NCBI RefSeq assembly: GCF_030412265.1
Contig: NZ_JAUHLN010000003.1
Span: 434,001-498,000 of the forward strand
Length of the DNA stretch: 64,000 bases
Origin: Fictibacillus terranigra
Lineage (GTDB): Bacteria > Bacillota > Bacilli > Bacillales > Fictibacillaceae
Direction: 5' to 3'
Each line of letters begins with the position of its first letter. The first letter of the stretch is position 1. A program made the position numbers and the translations under genes. Positions 48,695-57,196 of the stretch are shown here, one piece after another. The notes below the pieces were generated by a model. It was not told the DNA's origin. It saw nothing but the letters and a program-made list of their open reading frames with translations, and did not search any database.

Positions 48695-49015
48695 TCACCT
48701 CAAACTTTCTCTGTTTCTATCGTAAGTTGTAAAGCTGTTTTTTTCAATAGGATGATAAAAAGAAGAAGCAGCTGAGCTGCTTCTTCATTTATATTAAACG
48801 CCGATCACCAAGACCCCGGGACTCCCGGCAATCAGCGAGAAACCGTTCTTTTCTTTTAATGTTATGATATCCTATGCAGAGCTTTCGTATTGGTTACAAC
48901 AGTTAGCAAAAAAGGAAATGAATGCGCATTCTAAAAAACATGGGTTTAGCAATCAAATATGGATTTTTTTATCAGGATGACTTATACTTATTTACGAAAC
49001 GGGAGGGTTGCGGAA
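48695..49015. other. Gap between holA and yqzM
   Basis: 321 nt between divergent genes. A perfect 11-bp hairpin sits at 48762-48786. To its right the minus strand has a 23-codon open stretch without a usable start codon. No convincing promoter was picked out for either gene. Confidence 0.5.
48762..48786 (-). terminator. Hairpin in the holA-yqzM gap
   Basis: Perfect 11-bp stem GAAGAAGCAGC/GCTGCTTCTTC with loop TGA. Followed on the minus strand by UUUUU, so it reads as a leftward terminator, although no gene is recognised immediately upstream of it. Confidence 0.6.
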
Positions 49016-49150
49016 ATGAATCAGTTTGAAAAAGACGTCCAGAGCAAGCGCAATGATTTAATCGATTCAGGAATGGGCTTTGTTTGGTCCTTTGGTTTTT
49101 TCACGTTAATCTTTGCACTGGGAGTAATCATTAAACTTATCGCTACATAA
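49016..49150 (+). CDS. yqzM: YqzM small membrane protein
   Basis: A 44-residue protein: charged N terminus (MNQFEKDVQSKRNDLIDSG) and one transmembrane helix (FVWSFGFFTLIFALGVIIKL). It closely resembles B. subtilis YqzM and has the same position beside comEC. The start is ATG 49016 after GGGAGGG; an in-frame ATG at 48959 would read through that site. Function unknown. Confidence 0.92.
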   Translation: MNQFEKDVQSKRNDLIDSGMGFVWSFGFFTLIFALGVIIKLIAT

Positions 49151-49154
49151 CCGA

Positions 49155-49182
49155 AAAAAGAAGCCCTGCAGGGGCTTCTTTT
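49155..49182. terminator. Bidirectional terminator between yqzM and comEC
   Basis: Stem AAGAAGCCC/GGGCTTCTT (49158-49166 with 49172-49180), with A and T runs on opposite sides. Confidence 0.92.
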
Positions 49183-51488
49183 TATTTGGATCCGTTTACA
49201 CTCGTCAGGATCTTAATTTTATTGTCCTTCACCGTGATTTCAATATCGCCCACCTGATCCGTTCTTAAAAGAGCCGTACCTTGGGCTTTGAAACGTGCCA
49301 AGACGTCAGCATGTGGATGGCCGTATCGGTTGTTTTTACCCGCTGAAATAACAGCATATACGGGATCTGCAGCTTCTATAAAAGCCTTCGAGGACGAAGT
49401 TTTGCTCCCATGATGGCCGGCCTTTAAAAAATCCGCCTTCACCGAATCGCCTTGTTGTAGAATGCGTTTCTCTCCCTCTTCTTCTAAATCTCCGGTTAAA
49501 AGAAAAGAAAAGGGTTTGATATGCGCTAAAAGGACAATTGACCTCGCATTGCTGTCCCTCTCATCTCCAAAGGGAGATAGAACATAAAAAACATCACCAC
49601 TCCCCACTGACCAGCTTTGTCCACGGTGAGTTACTTTGATTGGAACATTGAGCTCTGCTGCATAATTCAGAACTGCCGTTTCCAGCATTCCATCAAGTGC
49701 TCCTTTTGGATACAGCAGCTCACTTACCTTGATTCCATTTAAGACCGCTTCCGCTCCCCCAATATGATCCATGTCCCCATGCGTTAAAATTAATTTCCCG
49801 ATATTCCGGATTCCTCTCGCCTTCAACACAGGAAGCACCACTTCTTCCGTGACATTATAATCGCTCTTTCTTTTTCTCCATTCTTCCTTTTTGAAATCCA
49901 ACGAGCCGCCGGTATCGATCAAATACACTTCTCTCCTGAATGGAAGTTCAATTAAGATACTGTCACCCTGCCCTACATTTAAATAGGTAATTTTCGTTTC
50001 CGGATTAAAAGAGTGAAAATTCCAATGCAGCGCTCCTATTATGAAAAGAAAAGCGGCAGGATAGAGCAGACGGCGATGAGACCCGTATTGTTCCCATTGA
50101 AAAAAGAGATAGAAAATGCCTATATAATAGATCGGAATGATATAGACAGGAGGCTGCCCGAACACTAAATTAATATTGTATTGCTCGATGTGAAGGAGAA
50201 TTGAATTGGTGAACTTTAAAAGAATCGCAGGGAGTTGAAGGAGAATTTTACCTGAAGTGAACGATAGTATTGATACCGGAAGCGACAGACAGGCAAGAGG
50301 GAGAACAGCAAAAGAGAATAAAGGTATAAACAATAGGTTTAAGGGTACTGACCACAAAGAAATTTCATAAAAATGAAAGACGAGGATCGGGAATGAAACA
50401 ATTTGGCATATGAGGGTGGTAACTAGAGCCTGAGCAAGATAGGAAGTATACCGGCTAAAGATGGCGCGGGAGGAAATGAGCAAAGCAAATACATTGATAA
50501 AAGAAAGCTGAAAGCCCAGCTGGAAAACGTAATAGGGGTTGTACAGAATCATCAAGAGACAGACACCGCTTACAGCAGTCAGCGGATGGATATTCCTGCG
50601 GTACCGCCTTAAAATAAGCAGCGCGATACCCATCATGCCAGCACGGACGATCGAAGCTTCACTGCCGGTCATCAATACATACAGAGGAAGGATTCCCGCA
50701 ATGACCAGAAATGCTTTTTCCCTAGTGATACCCAGGCGAAGACTGCACGCAAAAAGCAGGCCCATGACAATTGCCACATTAAACCCCGATACGGCAAGCA
50801 GATGGGACAAACCCATCCGCTGATAGACATCATCAATGTTGCGGGGTATATTTTGACGATAGCCGAACACTAGAGCATTGACCAGCCCGGATACATCCTC
50901 GTCAACCTGTCTTTCGATCAGCCGGACGCCCATTTCTCGAAGAGCCGCTGTTCGCCCCAATAGCCCCGTAGCTTTGCCCCTGCAATCCGAGGGTGCAAGG
51001 TGTGCTGCATTCAGTGTCCAGTGAATGTTCGCTCTTTTTAAATAAGAAGCATAATCCATACCAGCAAAATTCCTCCGGCCCTCGGGAACGATCAATTCAC
51101 CGTCCAAGGTGCAGACCATCCCCTGATGAAGCTTCTGCTTAAGATGTTTCTTCATCGTTTCAGATGGAATGGTATATTGAAGTTGAACCCTCTCTCCTTT
51201 GGTTTGAAACCTGAACGACAAATAATCCCCATCAATTTCCGGAATGGTCATAACGGTTCCGGTAAATTTTCGTTCATCACCGGAAAGCTTGGTTACGTTT
51301 TGTCCATCGATCACCTGGTAATAGGCATAGAAGAAGATGAAAAAGGCTAAACAAAGGCCGATCGTAAGGGATTTCGCGCCTTTTTTGAAATAAAAAAGAG
51401 CGACGCCGGCGATCGCCCAGATGTAATGATGAGATGACAGCAACACTCCTGCCGCTGCACTTATTGCACATAAGTAACCGGCTTTCAT
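49182..51488 (-). CDS. comEC: Competence DNA channel protein ComEC
   Basis: A 768-residue membrane protein forming the channel for transforming single-stranded DNA. An OB-fold and helical N-terminal part (about 1-180) precedes the Competence domain with MGLSHLLAVSGFNVAIVMGL (about 225-245) and multiple transmembrane helices to about 490. The C-terminal metallo-beta-lactamase domain has KITYLNVGQGDSILIELP, LTHGDMDHIGGA and KAGHHGS. All key metal motifs look intact, so the gene appears functional. Confidence 0.96.
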   Translation of the reverse strand: MKAGYLCAISAAAGVLLSSHHYIWAIAGVALFYFKKGAKSLTIGLCLAFFIFFYAYYQVIDGQNVTKLSGDERKFTGTVMTIPEIDGDYLSFRFQTKGERVQLQYTIPSETMKKHLKQKLHQGMVCTLDGELIVPEGRRNFAGMDYASYLKRANIHWTLNAAHLAPSDCRGKATGLLGRTAALREMGVRLIERQVDEDVSGLVNALVFGYRQNIPRNIDDVYQRMGLSHLLAVSGFNVAIVMGLLFACSLRLGITREKAFLVIAGILPLYVLMTGSEASIVRAGMMGIALLILRRYRRNIHPLTAVSGVCLLMILYNPYYVFQLGFQLSFINVFALLISSRAIFSRYTSYLAQALVTTLICQIVSFPILVFHFYEISLWSVPLNLLFIPLFSFAVLPLACLSLPVSILSFTSGKILLQLPAILLKFTNSILLHIEQYNINLVFGQPPVYIIPIYYIGIFYLFFQWEQYGSHRRLLYPAAFLFIIGALHWNFHSFNPETKITYLNVGQGDSILIELPFRREVYLIDTGGSLDFKKEEWRKRKSDYNVTEEVVLPVLKARGIRNIGKLILTHGDMDHIGGAEAVLNGIKVSELLYPKGALDGMLETAVLNYAAELNVPIKVTHRGQSWSVGSGDVFYVLSPFGDERDSNARSIVLLAHIKPFSFLLTGDLEEEGEKRILQQGDSVKADFLKAGHHGSKTSSSKAFIEAADPVYAVISAGKNNRYGHPHADVLARFKAQGTALLRTDQVGDIEITVKDNKIKILTSVNGSK

Positions 51489-51491
51489 CCC

Positions 51492-52073
51492 TTACTTCAG
51501 GTTCGGGGAATGGGGGTAAAGCTGCTGCGCTTTACGTTTCAGCGCTTCCAGTTTATCTTGATCATCCGATCCCCCTTCTTGTACTGCCCGCAGCAGTTCA
51601 AAGGTTAGTTCCATCTGTTCTATGTAATGAGGGTTAATATCTTGTTCATTAAAGGGAACCTGCTTCACAACCAGTCCTGCTTCCTTGAATTGTTCGATGG
51701 CATATGGGTGGTTCTTATAATCAGCAGCATAGTAAAGGGTCTTAATTCCGCTCTGTATGATAGTCCGGCAACAATGCAAACACGGAAAATGTGTAACATA
51801 CATTTCAGCATCTTCAACAGGTACTCCAAACTTAGCACACTGCAAAATAGCATTCATCTCGGCATGAATGGTGCGGACACAATGGCCATCAATAACATAA
51901 CAGCCTTCATCGATACAATGGACTCCACCGGATATGGAACCATTGTATCCACCCGCAATAATTCTTTTATCTCTTACGATCGTTGCCCCCACCGCAAGTC
52001 TAGTACATGTACTTCTATAGGCAAGAAGATGGCTCTGTGCCATAAAATATTCATCCCAGGAAATACGGTCCAT
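51492..52073 (-). CDS. comEB: ComEB, dCMP deaminase family
   Basis: A 193-residue zinc-dependent deaminase. Zinc site HAEMNAI (His, catalytic Glu) and PCLHCC (two Cys); an additional Cys/His cluster lies in GVHCIDEGCYVIDGHC. It is annotated as a late competence protein because of the operon, but the family catalyses dCMP to dUMP. Two tandem ATGs; the second (52073) is 7 nt from GGAGG. It is 3 nt upstream of comEC. Confidence 0.95.
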   Translation of the reverse strand: MDRISWDEYFMAQSHLLAYRSTCTRLAVGATIVRDKRIIAGGYNGSISGGVHCIDEGCYVIDGHCVRTIHAEMNAILQCAKFGVPVEDAEMYVTHFPCLHCCRTIIQSGIKTLYYAADYKNHPYAIEQFKEAGLVVKQVPFNEQDINPHYIEQMELTFELLRAVQEGGSDDQDKLEALKRKAQQLYPHSPNLK

Positions 52074-52137
52074 CATTTCTCCTCCAATCTATTTGTATTA
52101 AGTTTAGGCAATTCCGCTGCTCTGAGTCAACGGTAAC

Positions 52138-52782
52138 TTAATCAATGTTAATCAGTTCTTTTATGTTTTCCAGTGACTTTTCCCCGATTCCAGGTACGTT
52201 CAGTAAATCTTCAATGGTCTTAAACGGCCCGTTGTCTTCACGGTACGCGATGATGGCTTTCGCTTTAGATGGACCAATGCCATTCAAAGTTTCCAATTCC
52301 TGTTCCCCCGCCGTATTAATATTGACTTTTGGTTCACCAGCCATATCCTGTTCCCCAGTTTCCGTCACCCCAGGCAATCGCTCTGACGGCTCTTCCCCTT
52401 TGGACGGAATGTAAAGAAGCATCTCATCTTTCACCCGTGCAGACAGATTGACTCCTTTCTCTTCCGCCTTGCCTGTTAATCCTCCCGCTCGATTGACCGC
52501 GTCAATTACACGGTCTCCCTGTTCCATCTTGTACACTCCCGGTTTCCTTACAGCGCCTTTAATATCAATCTCAATTACCTGGGTTTCGGGTTCCATAGGA
52601 GTGAAGTCTTTTTTTCCCATCGTATGGCCCTCTTTTCCCTCCGTCAGCTCCGAAGGTATGCCTTCGGTCTGTTTCACTGGCGGAATTCTTCCTGAAAAAT
52701 AGATGAAAATCGCTAACAAACCCGCCCCGACAGGCAGAACGAACTTAAGTGTGCGAAAGACACGATCAAAATTTTTGATCAT
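52138..52782 (-). CDS. comEA: Competence DNA receptor ComEA
   Basis: A 214-residue membrane-anchored DNA-binding receptor. A transmembrane anchor (about 11-28, LKFVLPVGAGLLAIFIYF) is followed by a SLBB domain (about 65-125, EIDIKGAVRKPGVYKMEQGD) and a C-terminal helix-hairpin-helix DNA-binding domain (about 150-213, VNINTAGEQELETLNGIGPS, VPGIGEKSLENI). The second of two ATGs (52782) has the better spacing from AAGGAGG. Confidence 0.96.
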   Translation of the reverse strand: MIKNFDRVFRTLKFVLPVGAGLLAIFIYFSGRIPPVKQTEGIPSELTEGKEGHTMGKKDFTPMEPETQVIEIDIKGAVRKPGVYKMEQGDRVIDAVNRAGGLTGKAEEKGVNLSARVKDEMLLYIPSKGEEPSERLPGVTETGEQDMAGEPKVNINTAGEQELETLNGIGPSKAKAIIAYREDNGPFKTIEDLLNVPGIGEKSLENIKELINID

Positions 52783-52811
52783 CATTCACCTCCTTTTCGT
52801 TTTTTCAATTT

Positions 52812-52840
52812 TCATATTCTTTGGATATCCAACATAAACA
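52812..52840 (+). promoter_or_regulatory. Putative sigma-E promoter of comER
   Basis: TCATATT (52812-52818) matches the sigma-E -35 KMATATT fully. After 14 nt comes CATAAACA (52833-52840), 6 of 7 defined positions of CATACANT. The spacer contains the 12-bp palindrome TTGGATATCCAA (52821-52832). Confidence 0.6.
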
Positions 52841-52876
52841 TCAAGGTAGGAAAGATAAGGGAGAGGAGGAGTTAAC

Positions 52877-53713
52877 GTGAAACTAGGTTTTATTGGAACT
52901 GGAAACATGGGGAGCATTTTAGTGTCATCTTTCATAGAATCATCGGCTGTACAGCCTTCTCGTATAATGGTCACCAATCGTACGCTTGCTAAAGCCGAAC
53001 GGCTCCAGTCTGTCCACCCCAAACTTCGAGTGGGAACTTCAGCTGAAGAGGTGATCCGCTTTGCCGATATCCTTTTCATCTGTGTAAAGCCGCATCAATT
53101 CTATGAGGTTCTTTCTGAAAACAAAAAGTTTATATCCAGACATAAACTCGTCGTTTCCATCACGAGTCCCATTTCCTGCGAACAAATTGAAAACTTGCTG
53201 GATTGCAGTGTAGCCCGTGCCATTCCCAGCATTACAAATCGGGCCCTGTCAGGAACATCATTGATCACTTTTGGTGCAAAATGCCACACGGAATACCAGG
53301 AGAAACTCTTATCCTTGATGTCGTTTATCTCTAAACCGGTGATCATCGATGAAAATGTGACACGGATCTCATCTGACATCGCAAGCTGCGGTCCTGCGTT
53401 TATTGGGTACCTCGTACAGTGCTTTGTTGACAGTTCCATCAAAAAAACTGAACTGACAAGAAACCAGGCTACTTTGCTTGCAAGTGAAATGATCATCGGG
53501 ATGGGTAAATTGCTGGAGACAGAAGTGTTTTCCTTGCCGTCGCTTATTGAGAAGGTCTGTGTGAAGGGCGGAATCACCGGTGAAGGAATAAAAATATTAA
53601 ATGAGGGAGCAGGTGATGTTTTCGATAAAGTCATCGGCCGCACGCATGCAAAATATCACGAGGAATGTGAAAAAATCAGTGAGCAGTTCGAGGTAAAAGA
53701 AGAATTAAAGTAA
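52877..53713 (+). CDS. comER: ComER, pyrroline-5-carboxylate reductase-like protein
   Basis: A 278-residue NAD(P)-dependent P5C-reductase-like protein. N-terminal Rossmann motif LGFIGTGNMGSILVSSFI and the conserved RAIPSITNRA stretch, with a helical dimerization domain (ASCGPAFIGYLVQCFVDSSI). It is transcribed divergently from comEA. Homologues affect sporulation rather than competence, which fits the sigma-E-like promoter. The start is GTG 52877, after GAGGAGGAG. An enzymatic role in proline synthesis is possible but not shown. Confidence 0.92.
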   Translation: MKLGFIGTGNMGSILVSSFIESSAVQPSRIMVTNRTLAKAERLQSVHPKLRVGTSAEEVIRFADILFICVKPHQFYEVLSENKKFISRHKLVVSITSPISCEQIENLLDCSVARAIPSITNRALSGTSLITFGAKCHTEYQEKLLSLMSFISKPVIIDENVTRISSDIASCGPAFIGYLVQCFVDSSIKKTELTRNQATLLASEMIIGMGKLLETEVFSLPSLIEKVCVKGGITGEGIKILNEGAGDVFDKVIGRTHAKYHEECEKISEQFEVKEELK

Positions 53714-53756
53714 TGATTCGGCAAAACGTAAAGTATTCCTGCTGAATAATAAAATA

Positions 53757-53785
53757 AAAAATAAGCCAATCCATGGCTTATTTTT
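53757..53785. terminator. Bidirectional terminator between comER and yqeM
   Basis: Stem AAATAAGCCA/TGGCTTATTT (53759-53768 with 53774-53783), loop ATCCA, A and T flanks. Confidence 0.9.
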
Positions 53786-54525
53786 TATTTTTTGCAGATG
53801 AAGAAGATTCGTTCAGCTTCAGGCTGAATCGAATCCTGGGTAAAGTCCCCGGATACAGCCAGGATTTGAAACCCTGTGCTTTCAAGCATAGTTTTATAAA
53901 CTTCAGTTGGAAAGGTCCTTTGAATATGTACTTCATCAAATCGTATATAGCGGTTTTCATTCTCTTGAACAAAAAAGCTAAGTTCATGTTCAATACTATC
54001 GGGTTCTTCCCCCTCAAAGCATTGCCAAATAAATGAAAGCTGCTCTTCGTTAGAGCCAAACGTGCTGCCCATAAATATGTTATGAATTTTATAAAGACTG
54101 TGTACGTCGAATAAAAAGAGGCCGTCTTCCTTTAAATGTTGATAGACGGACTGAAAAGCTGCCAAAACCTTATCTTCAGTAAGAATATAGTTTAACGAAT
54201 CACAAAAAATAACGGCCGCATCGAATTCCTGAAGTCCTTCAAGTTGCGTCATATCCTGCTGGAAATATTGAACCGGCACTTTCTGCTGGATCGATTTCTC
54301 TTTGGCTATCGCGAGCATATCATCTGACAGATCCACTCCAGTTACATCATAGCCTTGTTTTGATAAACGTATGGAGAGCGAACCTGTTCCGCAGCCAAGA
54401 TCGAGAACATTGCTTACCTTTGAACCATACGACTGGACCGCTTGTTCAAAAAAAGAAATCCATTGATTGTATGGGGCATCCTCCATTAACTGATCGTAAT
54501 AATAGGCAAATTGTTGATAGCTCAT
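53785..54525 (-). CDS. yqeM: Class I SAM-dependent methyltransferase YqeM
   Basis: A 246-residue methyltransferase. Motif I VLDLGCGTGSLSIRLS (about 41-56), the acidic residue of motif II in VTGVDLSDDML, and motif post-I/IV in FDAAVIFCDSLNYI. Substrate unknown. It is the last gene of the yqeG-to-yqeM cluster and follows rsfS by 13 nt. Confidence 0.93.
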   Translation of the reverse strand: MSYQQFAYYYDQLMEDAPYNQWISFFEQAVQSYGSKVSNVLDLGCGTGSLSIRLSKQGYDVTGVDLSDDMLAIAKEKSIQQKVPVQYFQQDMTQLEGLQEFDAAVIFCDSLNYILTEDKVLAAFQSVYQHLKEDGLFLFDVHSLYKIHNIFMGSTFGSNEEQLSFIWQCFEGEEPDSIEHELSFFVQENENRYIRFDEVHIQRTFPTEVYKTMLESTGFQILAVSGDFTQDSIQPEAERIFFICKK

Positions 54526-54538
54526 CGCTGCTCCTTTA

Positions 54539-54898
54539 TTAGGAAAGGATTGTATTCAGGTCAACTGTCGGAGCATCTCCCCACAGTTTCTCGAGATTAT
54601 AATAAGATCGTTCATCGCGGTGGAAAACATGCACGACCATATCTCCCATATCTACAAGAACCCATCTTGCCTGATCATAGCCTTCCATCCGTTTGATATA
54701 GATTTCTTTTTCAGCAGCAACATCTTTAATTTCTTTAGCGATCGCCTGAACCTGCTTTTCTGAGTTCCCATGACAAATTAAAAAGTAATCAGCAACAAGG
54801 GAAATGCCTTTCATATCAAGGATCATAATATTTTCAGCGCGTTTGTCATCCACCGCTTTTACGACTAGCTCAATAAGTTCCTGTTCTTTCAAAATCAT
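54539..54898 (-). CDS. rsfS: Ribosomal silencing factor RsfS
   Basis: A 119-residue RsfS/Iojap-family factor that binds L14 of the 50S subunit and blocks subunit joining when nutrients are scarce. Conserved stretch ISLVADYFLICHGNSEKQVQ and the C-terminal WVLVDMGDMVVHVFHRDERS. Its start overlaps the yqeK stop by 4 nt, so translation is coupled. Confidence 0.97.
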   Translation of the reverse strand: MILKEQELIELVVKAVDDKRAENIMILDMKGISLVADYFLICHGNSEKQVQAIAKEIKDVAAEKEIYIKRMEGYDQARWVLVDMGDMVVHVFHRDERSYYNLEKLWGDAPTVDLNTILS

Positions 54899-55482
54899 AT
54901 TCCTCCATTCACATTTTTGTTTTTAACTTCAGCCAGCAAGCTGTTGTATGTGTAAATCGTTTCCGGGTAGATCAATTGATTTTGTTTCATCAAGAATCCT
55001 ACTGTATTTTTCAAGGCCTGAATACAAGCAAGTTCAAGATTTTCTTCAGCCAGCAAGCGAACTTGATCCACTCCAGGAAACTTCCTGCCCGGTTCGATAT
55101 AATCCGCCAGGAAGATAATTTTTTCGAGCGTACCCATACCGACTCTTCCTGTCGTATGACTGGCAATAGCCTCCAGGATTTCATGATCCTCGATCCCAGC
55201 TTCCTGCTTGACCAGGAATGCACCAACCGGCGCATGCAAGAGCTCTGTGCCATAATGAAGCAGACTTTCTGGCATGCCTTGCTGCTTGACAACTTCCCGC
55301 ATTTCATCTTTTGAACGGAATTTGGCGTAATCATGAAAGATTGCTGCGAGTTCGGCTTTATGTCTGTCCGCTCCAAAGCGGTCCGCAAGCTCCAATGCCG
55401 TTTCCATGACACCGAGTGTATGAATATACCGATGTTCAGTTAAATGTTCCTTAACGATTTTAAGGGCTCTTTCCCGATCCAT
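54895..55482 (-). CDS. yqeK: HD-domain diadenosine tetraphosphatase YqeK
   Basis: A 195-residue HD hydrolase cleaving Ap4A symmetrically. Metal motifs: H of RYIHTLGVMETA, HD in AAIFHDYAKF, and the later histidines in LLHAPVGAF and ASHTTGRVGM. It overlaps nadD by 23 nt and rsfS by 4 nt. Confidence 0.95.
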   Translation of the reverse strand: MDRERALKIVKEHLTEHRYIHTLGVMETALELADRFGADRHKAELAAIFHDYAKFRSKDEMREVVKQQGMPESLLHYGTELLHAPVGAFLVKQEAGIEDHEILEAIASHTTGRVGMGTLEKIIFLADYIEPGRKFPGVDQVRLLAEENLELACIQALKNTVGFLMKQNQLIYPETIYTYNSLLAEVKNKNVNGGI

Positions 55483-56050
55483 AAAGTCCCTTCACCTCTA
55501 TCATATTTCTTACTGCATCCGGAATTAAATATTTGGTATTTTCTCCAGCGGCTATCCTTTTTCTGATCAATGTCGAAGAAACATCAAATAGAGGCACTTC
55601 GAGCATCTGGACACCATAAGGGTTATTGCATTCATCAAGTGGATGACCGCTGCGGTTGATCCCGATAAAGGTCACAAGCCGGCTCAGTTCATCAATCCCC
55701 CGCCAGGTCGACAAGGAATCAGCCATGTCCCCTCCAATAATGAAAAAATAGTCATGGGCTGGTTCCCTCTTTTTCAGCTCCCTGATCGTATCTATAGTAT
55801 ATGAAGGGCCCTGTCTTTCAAACTCAATAAGAGAGAGGGAAAATTTAGAATTACCCTGGATCGCAGCCCGAACCAATTCCATTCGGTCCTCTGAAGAAAC
55901 TCCGGATATCAGCTCCTTATGGGGGGGGTGGTTCGCTGGAAGCCAAACGACCCTGTCGAGTGAAAATGCGGCTAGAGCCTCCTGTGCAATGAGAAGATGC
56001 CCGTTATGAGGAGGGTGGAAAGAGCCGCCGAAAATACCGATTCTCGCCAT
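55460..56050 (-). CDS. nadD: Nicotinate-nucleotide adenylyltransferase
   Basis: A 196-residue nucleotidyltransferase making deamido-NAD from NaMN and ATP. Nucleotide-binding GIFGGSFHPPHNGHL (HxGH type) and the C-terminal SSTLIRKRI motif (SxxxxR). Substrate loop WLPANHPPHK. It overlaps yqeK by 23 nt. Confidence 0.97.
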   Translation of the reverse strand: MARIGIFGGSFHPPHNGHLLIAQEALAAFSLDRVVWLPANHPPHKELISGVSSEDRMELVRAAIQGNSKFSLSLIEFERQGPSYTIDTIRELKKREPAHDYFFIIGGDMADSLSTWRGIDELSRLVTFIGINRSGHPLDECNNPYGVQMLEVPLFDVSSTLIRKRIAAGENTKYLIPDAVRNMIEVKGLYGSGKSP

Positions 56051-56062
56051 ATCATCAATCCT

Positions 56063-56353
56063 TTACGGAAGTATGATCTCTTTATTTTCTTTTGATTCCT
56101 TGTAGAGGACAATTATATTTCCAATGACTTGCACGAGGTGAGCTTTTGCTCCTTTAACCAAGGCTTCGGCAACATCCTCCTTGCTCTCCTCGCAATTTTG
56201 CAGGATGCTGACCTTAATTAATTCACGAGCTTCAAGAGCATCCGAAATCTGTTTCACCATATTGCTGTTGACTCCGCCTTTTCCTACTTGAAAAATAGGC
56301 TGAATCGGATTTGCTTTTGATCGTAAAAAACGTTTTTGTTTACCTGTTAACAT
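56063..56353 (-). CDS. yhbY: CRM-domain RNA-binding protein YhbY (YqeI)
   Basis: A 96-residue CRM/YhbY-domain protein that associates with pre-50S ribosomal particles. Conserved stretches LRSKANPIQPIFQVGKGG (GxxG loop) and ELIKVSILQN. It overlaps the aroE stop by 14 nt. Confidence 0.96.
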   Translation of the reverse strand: MLTGKQKRFLRSKANPIQPIFQVGKGGVNSNMVKQISDALEARELIKVSILQNCEESKEDVAEALVKGAKAHLVQVIGNIIVLYKESKENKEIILP

Positions 56354-57182
56354 AATTTCCTCCTAATTTCTCCAACACGATCTTTTCCATCAGCTCGACG
56401 TCAGGCTGAACACCTGTCCACTTTTCAAAAGCGAGCGCACCCTGCAGAACGAGCATAGCCACTCCGTTGTCGATGACGGCACCTCGCTCCTCACCCTCCT
56501 GCAGAAAAACCGTTTTAAACGGGTTGTAAATGATATCCGAAAGCACGGTACCAGGCACAAGAAGACTGAGATCCATAGGAGTGCTTCCGTCGTTCTTCAT
56601 ACCAATGGATGTAGTGTTAATCACAATTTGAAAAACTGAAAGAGAGGCTTCCGCTTCCTCCAAGCCCATAACGGAGTCCTGCTTCCTCAGGCACTCATTA
56701 TGAATATCCCTTGCTTTTTCCATTGTACGATTCGTGATGACTATCGATTTTGGACCTGCTTGAGCCAAAGCGTAAGCGACCGCTCTTGAAGCACCGCCGG
56801 CTCCAATAATAAGAACATTTGCATGTTCAATAGGAAAATGCACATGCCTCATTAATCCTTTTACAAAACCTGCACCGTCCGTATTATACCCAACCAGCTT
56901 GCCATGCTCATTCACAACCGTGTTGACGGCGCCGATCTTCCTGGCACCTTCTGAAATTTCATCCAGAAAAGGCATGATGGCTTGTTTATGCGGAATGGTT
57001 ACATTCCAGCCTGCAAATCCTTTTGTCCTTAAATCATTAACTGCCTCTTCCAGGCGGTCCGGATGAACTTCATATTTTTCATAAAAAAAAGGAAGACCTG
57101 ATTTTTGAAAAGCGGCGTTTTGCATCTCCGGAGACATGGAATGGCTGACAGGATATCCGATCAAACCGACTAATTTTTTCAT
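56340..57182 (-). CDS. aroE: Shikimate dehydrogenase
   Basis: A 280-residue NADP-dependent shikimate dehydrogenase. Shikimate site SHSMSPEMQNAAF and NVTIPHKQA (catalytic Lys) with GAVNTVV and YNTDGAGF. NADP loop IGAGGASRAVAYAL. NRT motif NRTMEKA. The start is ATG 57182, since ATG 57197 lacks a ribosome-binding site and overlaps the yqeH stop. It lies between yqeH and yhbY. Confidence 0.96.
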   Translation of the reverse strand: MKKLVGLIGYPVSHSMSPEMQNAAFQKSGLPFFYEKYEVHPDRLEEAVNDLRTKGFAGWNVTIPHKQAIMPFLDEISEGARKIGAVNTVVNEHGKLVGYNTDGAGFVKGLMRHVHFPIEHANVLIIGAGGASRAVAYALAQAGPKSIVITNRTMEKARDIHNECLRKQDSVMGLEEAEASLSVFQIVINTTSIGMKNDGSTPMDLSLLVPGTVLSDIIYNPFKTVFLQEGEERGAVIDNGVAMLVLQGALAFEKWTGVQPDVELMEKIVLEKLGGNYVNR

Positions 57183-57196
57183 TTCGTCACGCCCCA

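Noticed and set aside
48787-48870. Minus-strand open stretch resembling a type IV prepilin N terminus (KNGFSLIAGSPGVLVIGV)
   Set aside because: No ATG, GTG or TTG start, a stop codon three codons upstream, and the prepilin Glu at position 5 is absent. Probably chance.
52786-52876. ComK box upstream of comEA
   Set aside because: A-rich and T-rich tracts are present but not in the AAAA-N5-TTTT spacing.
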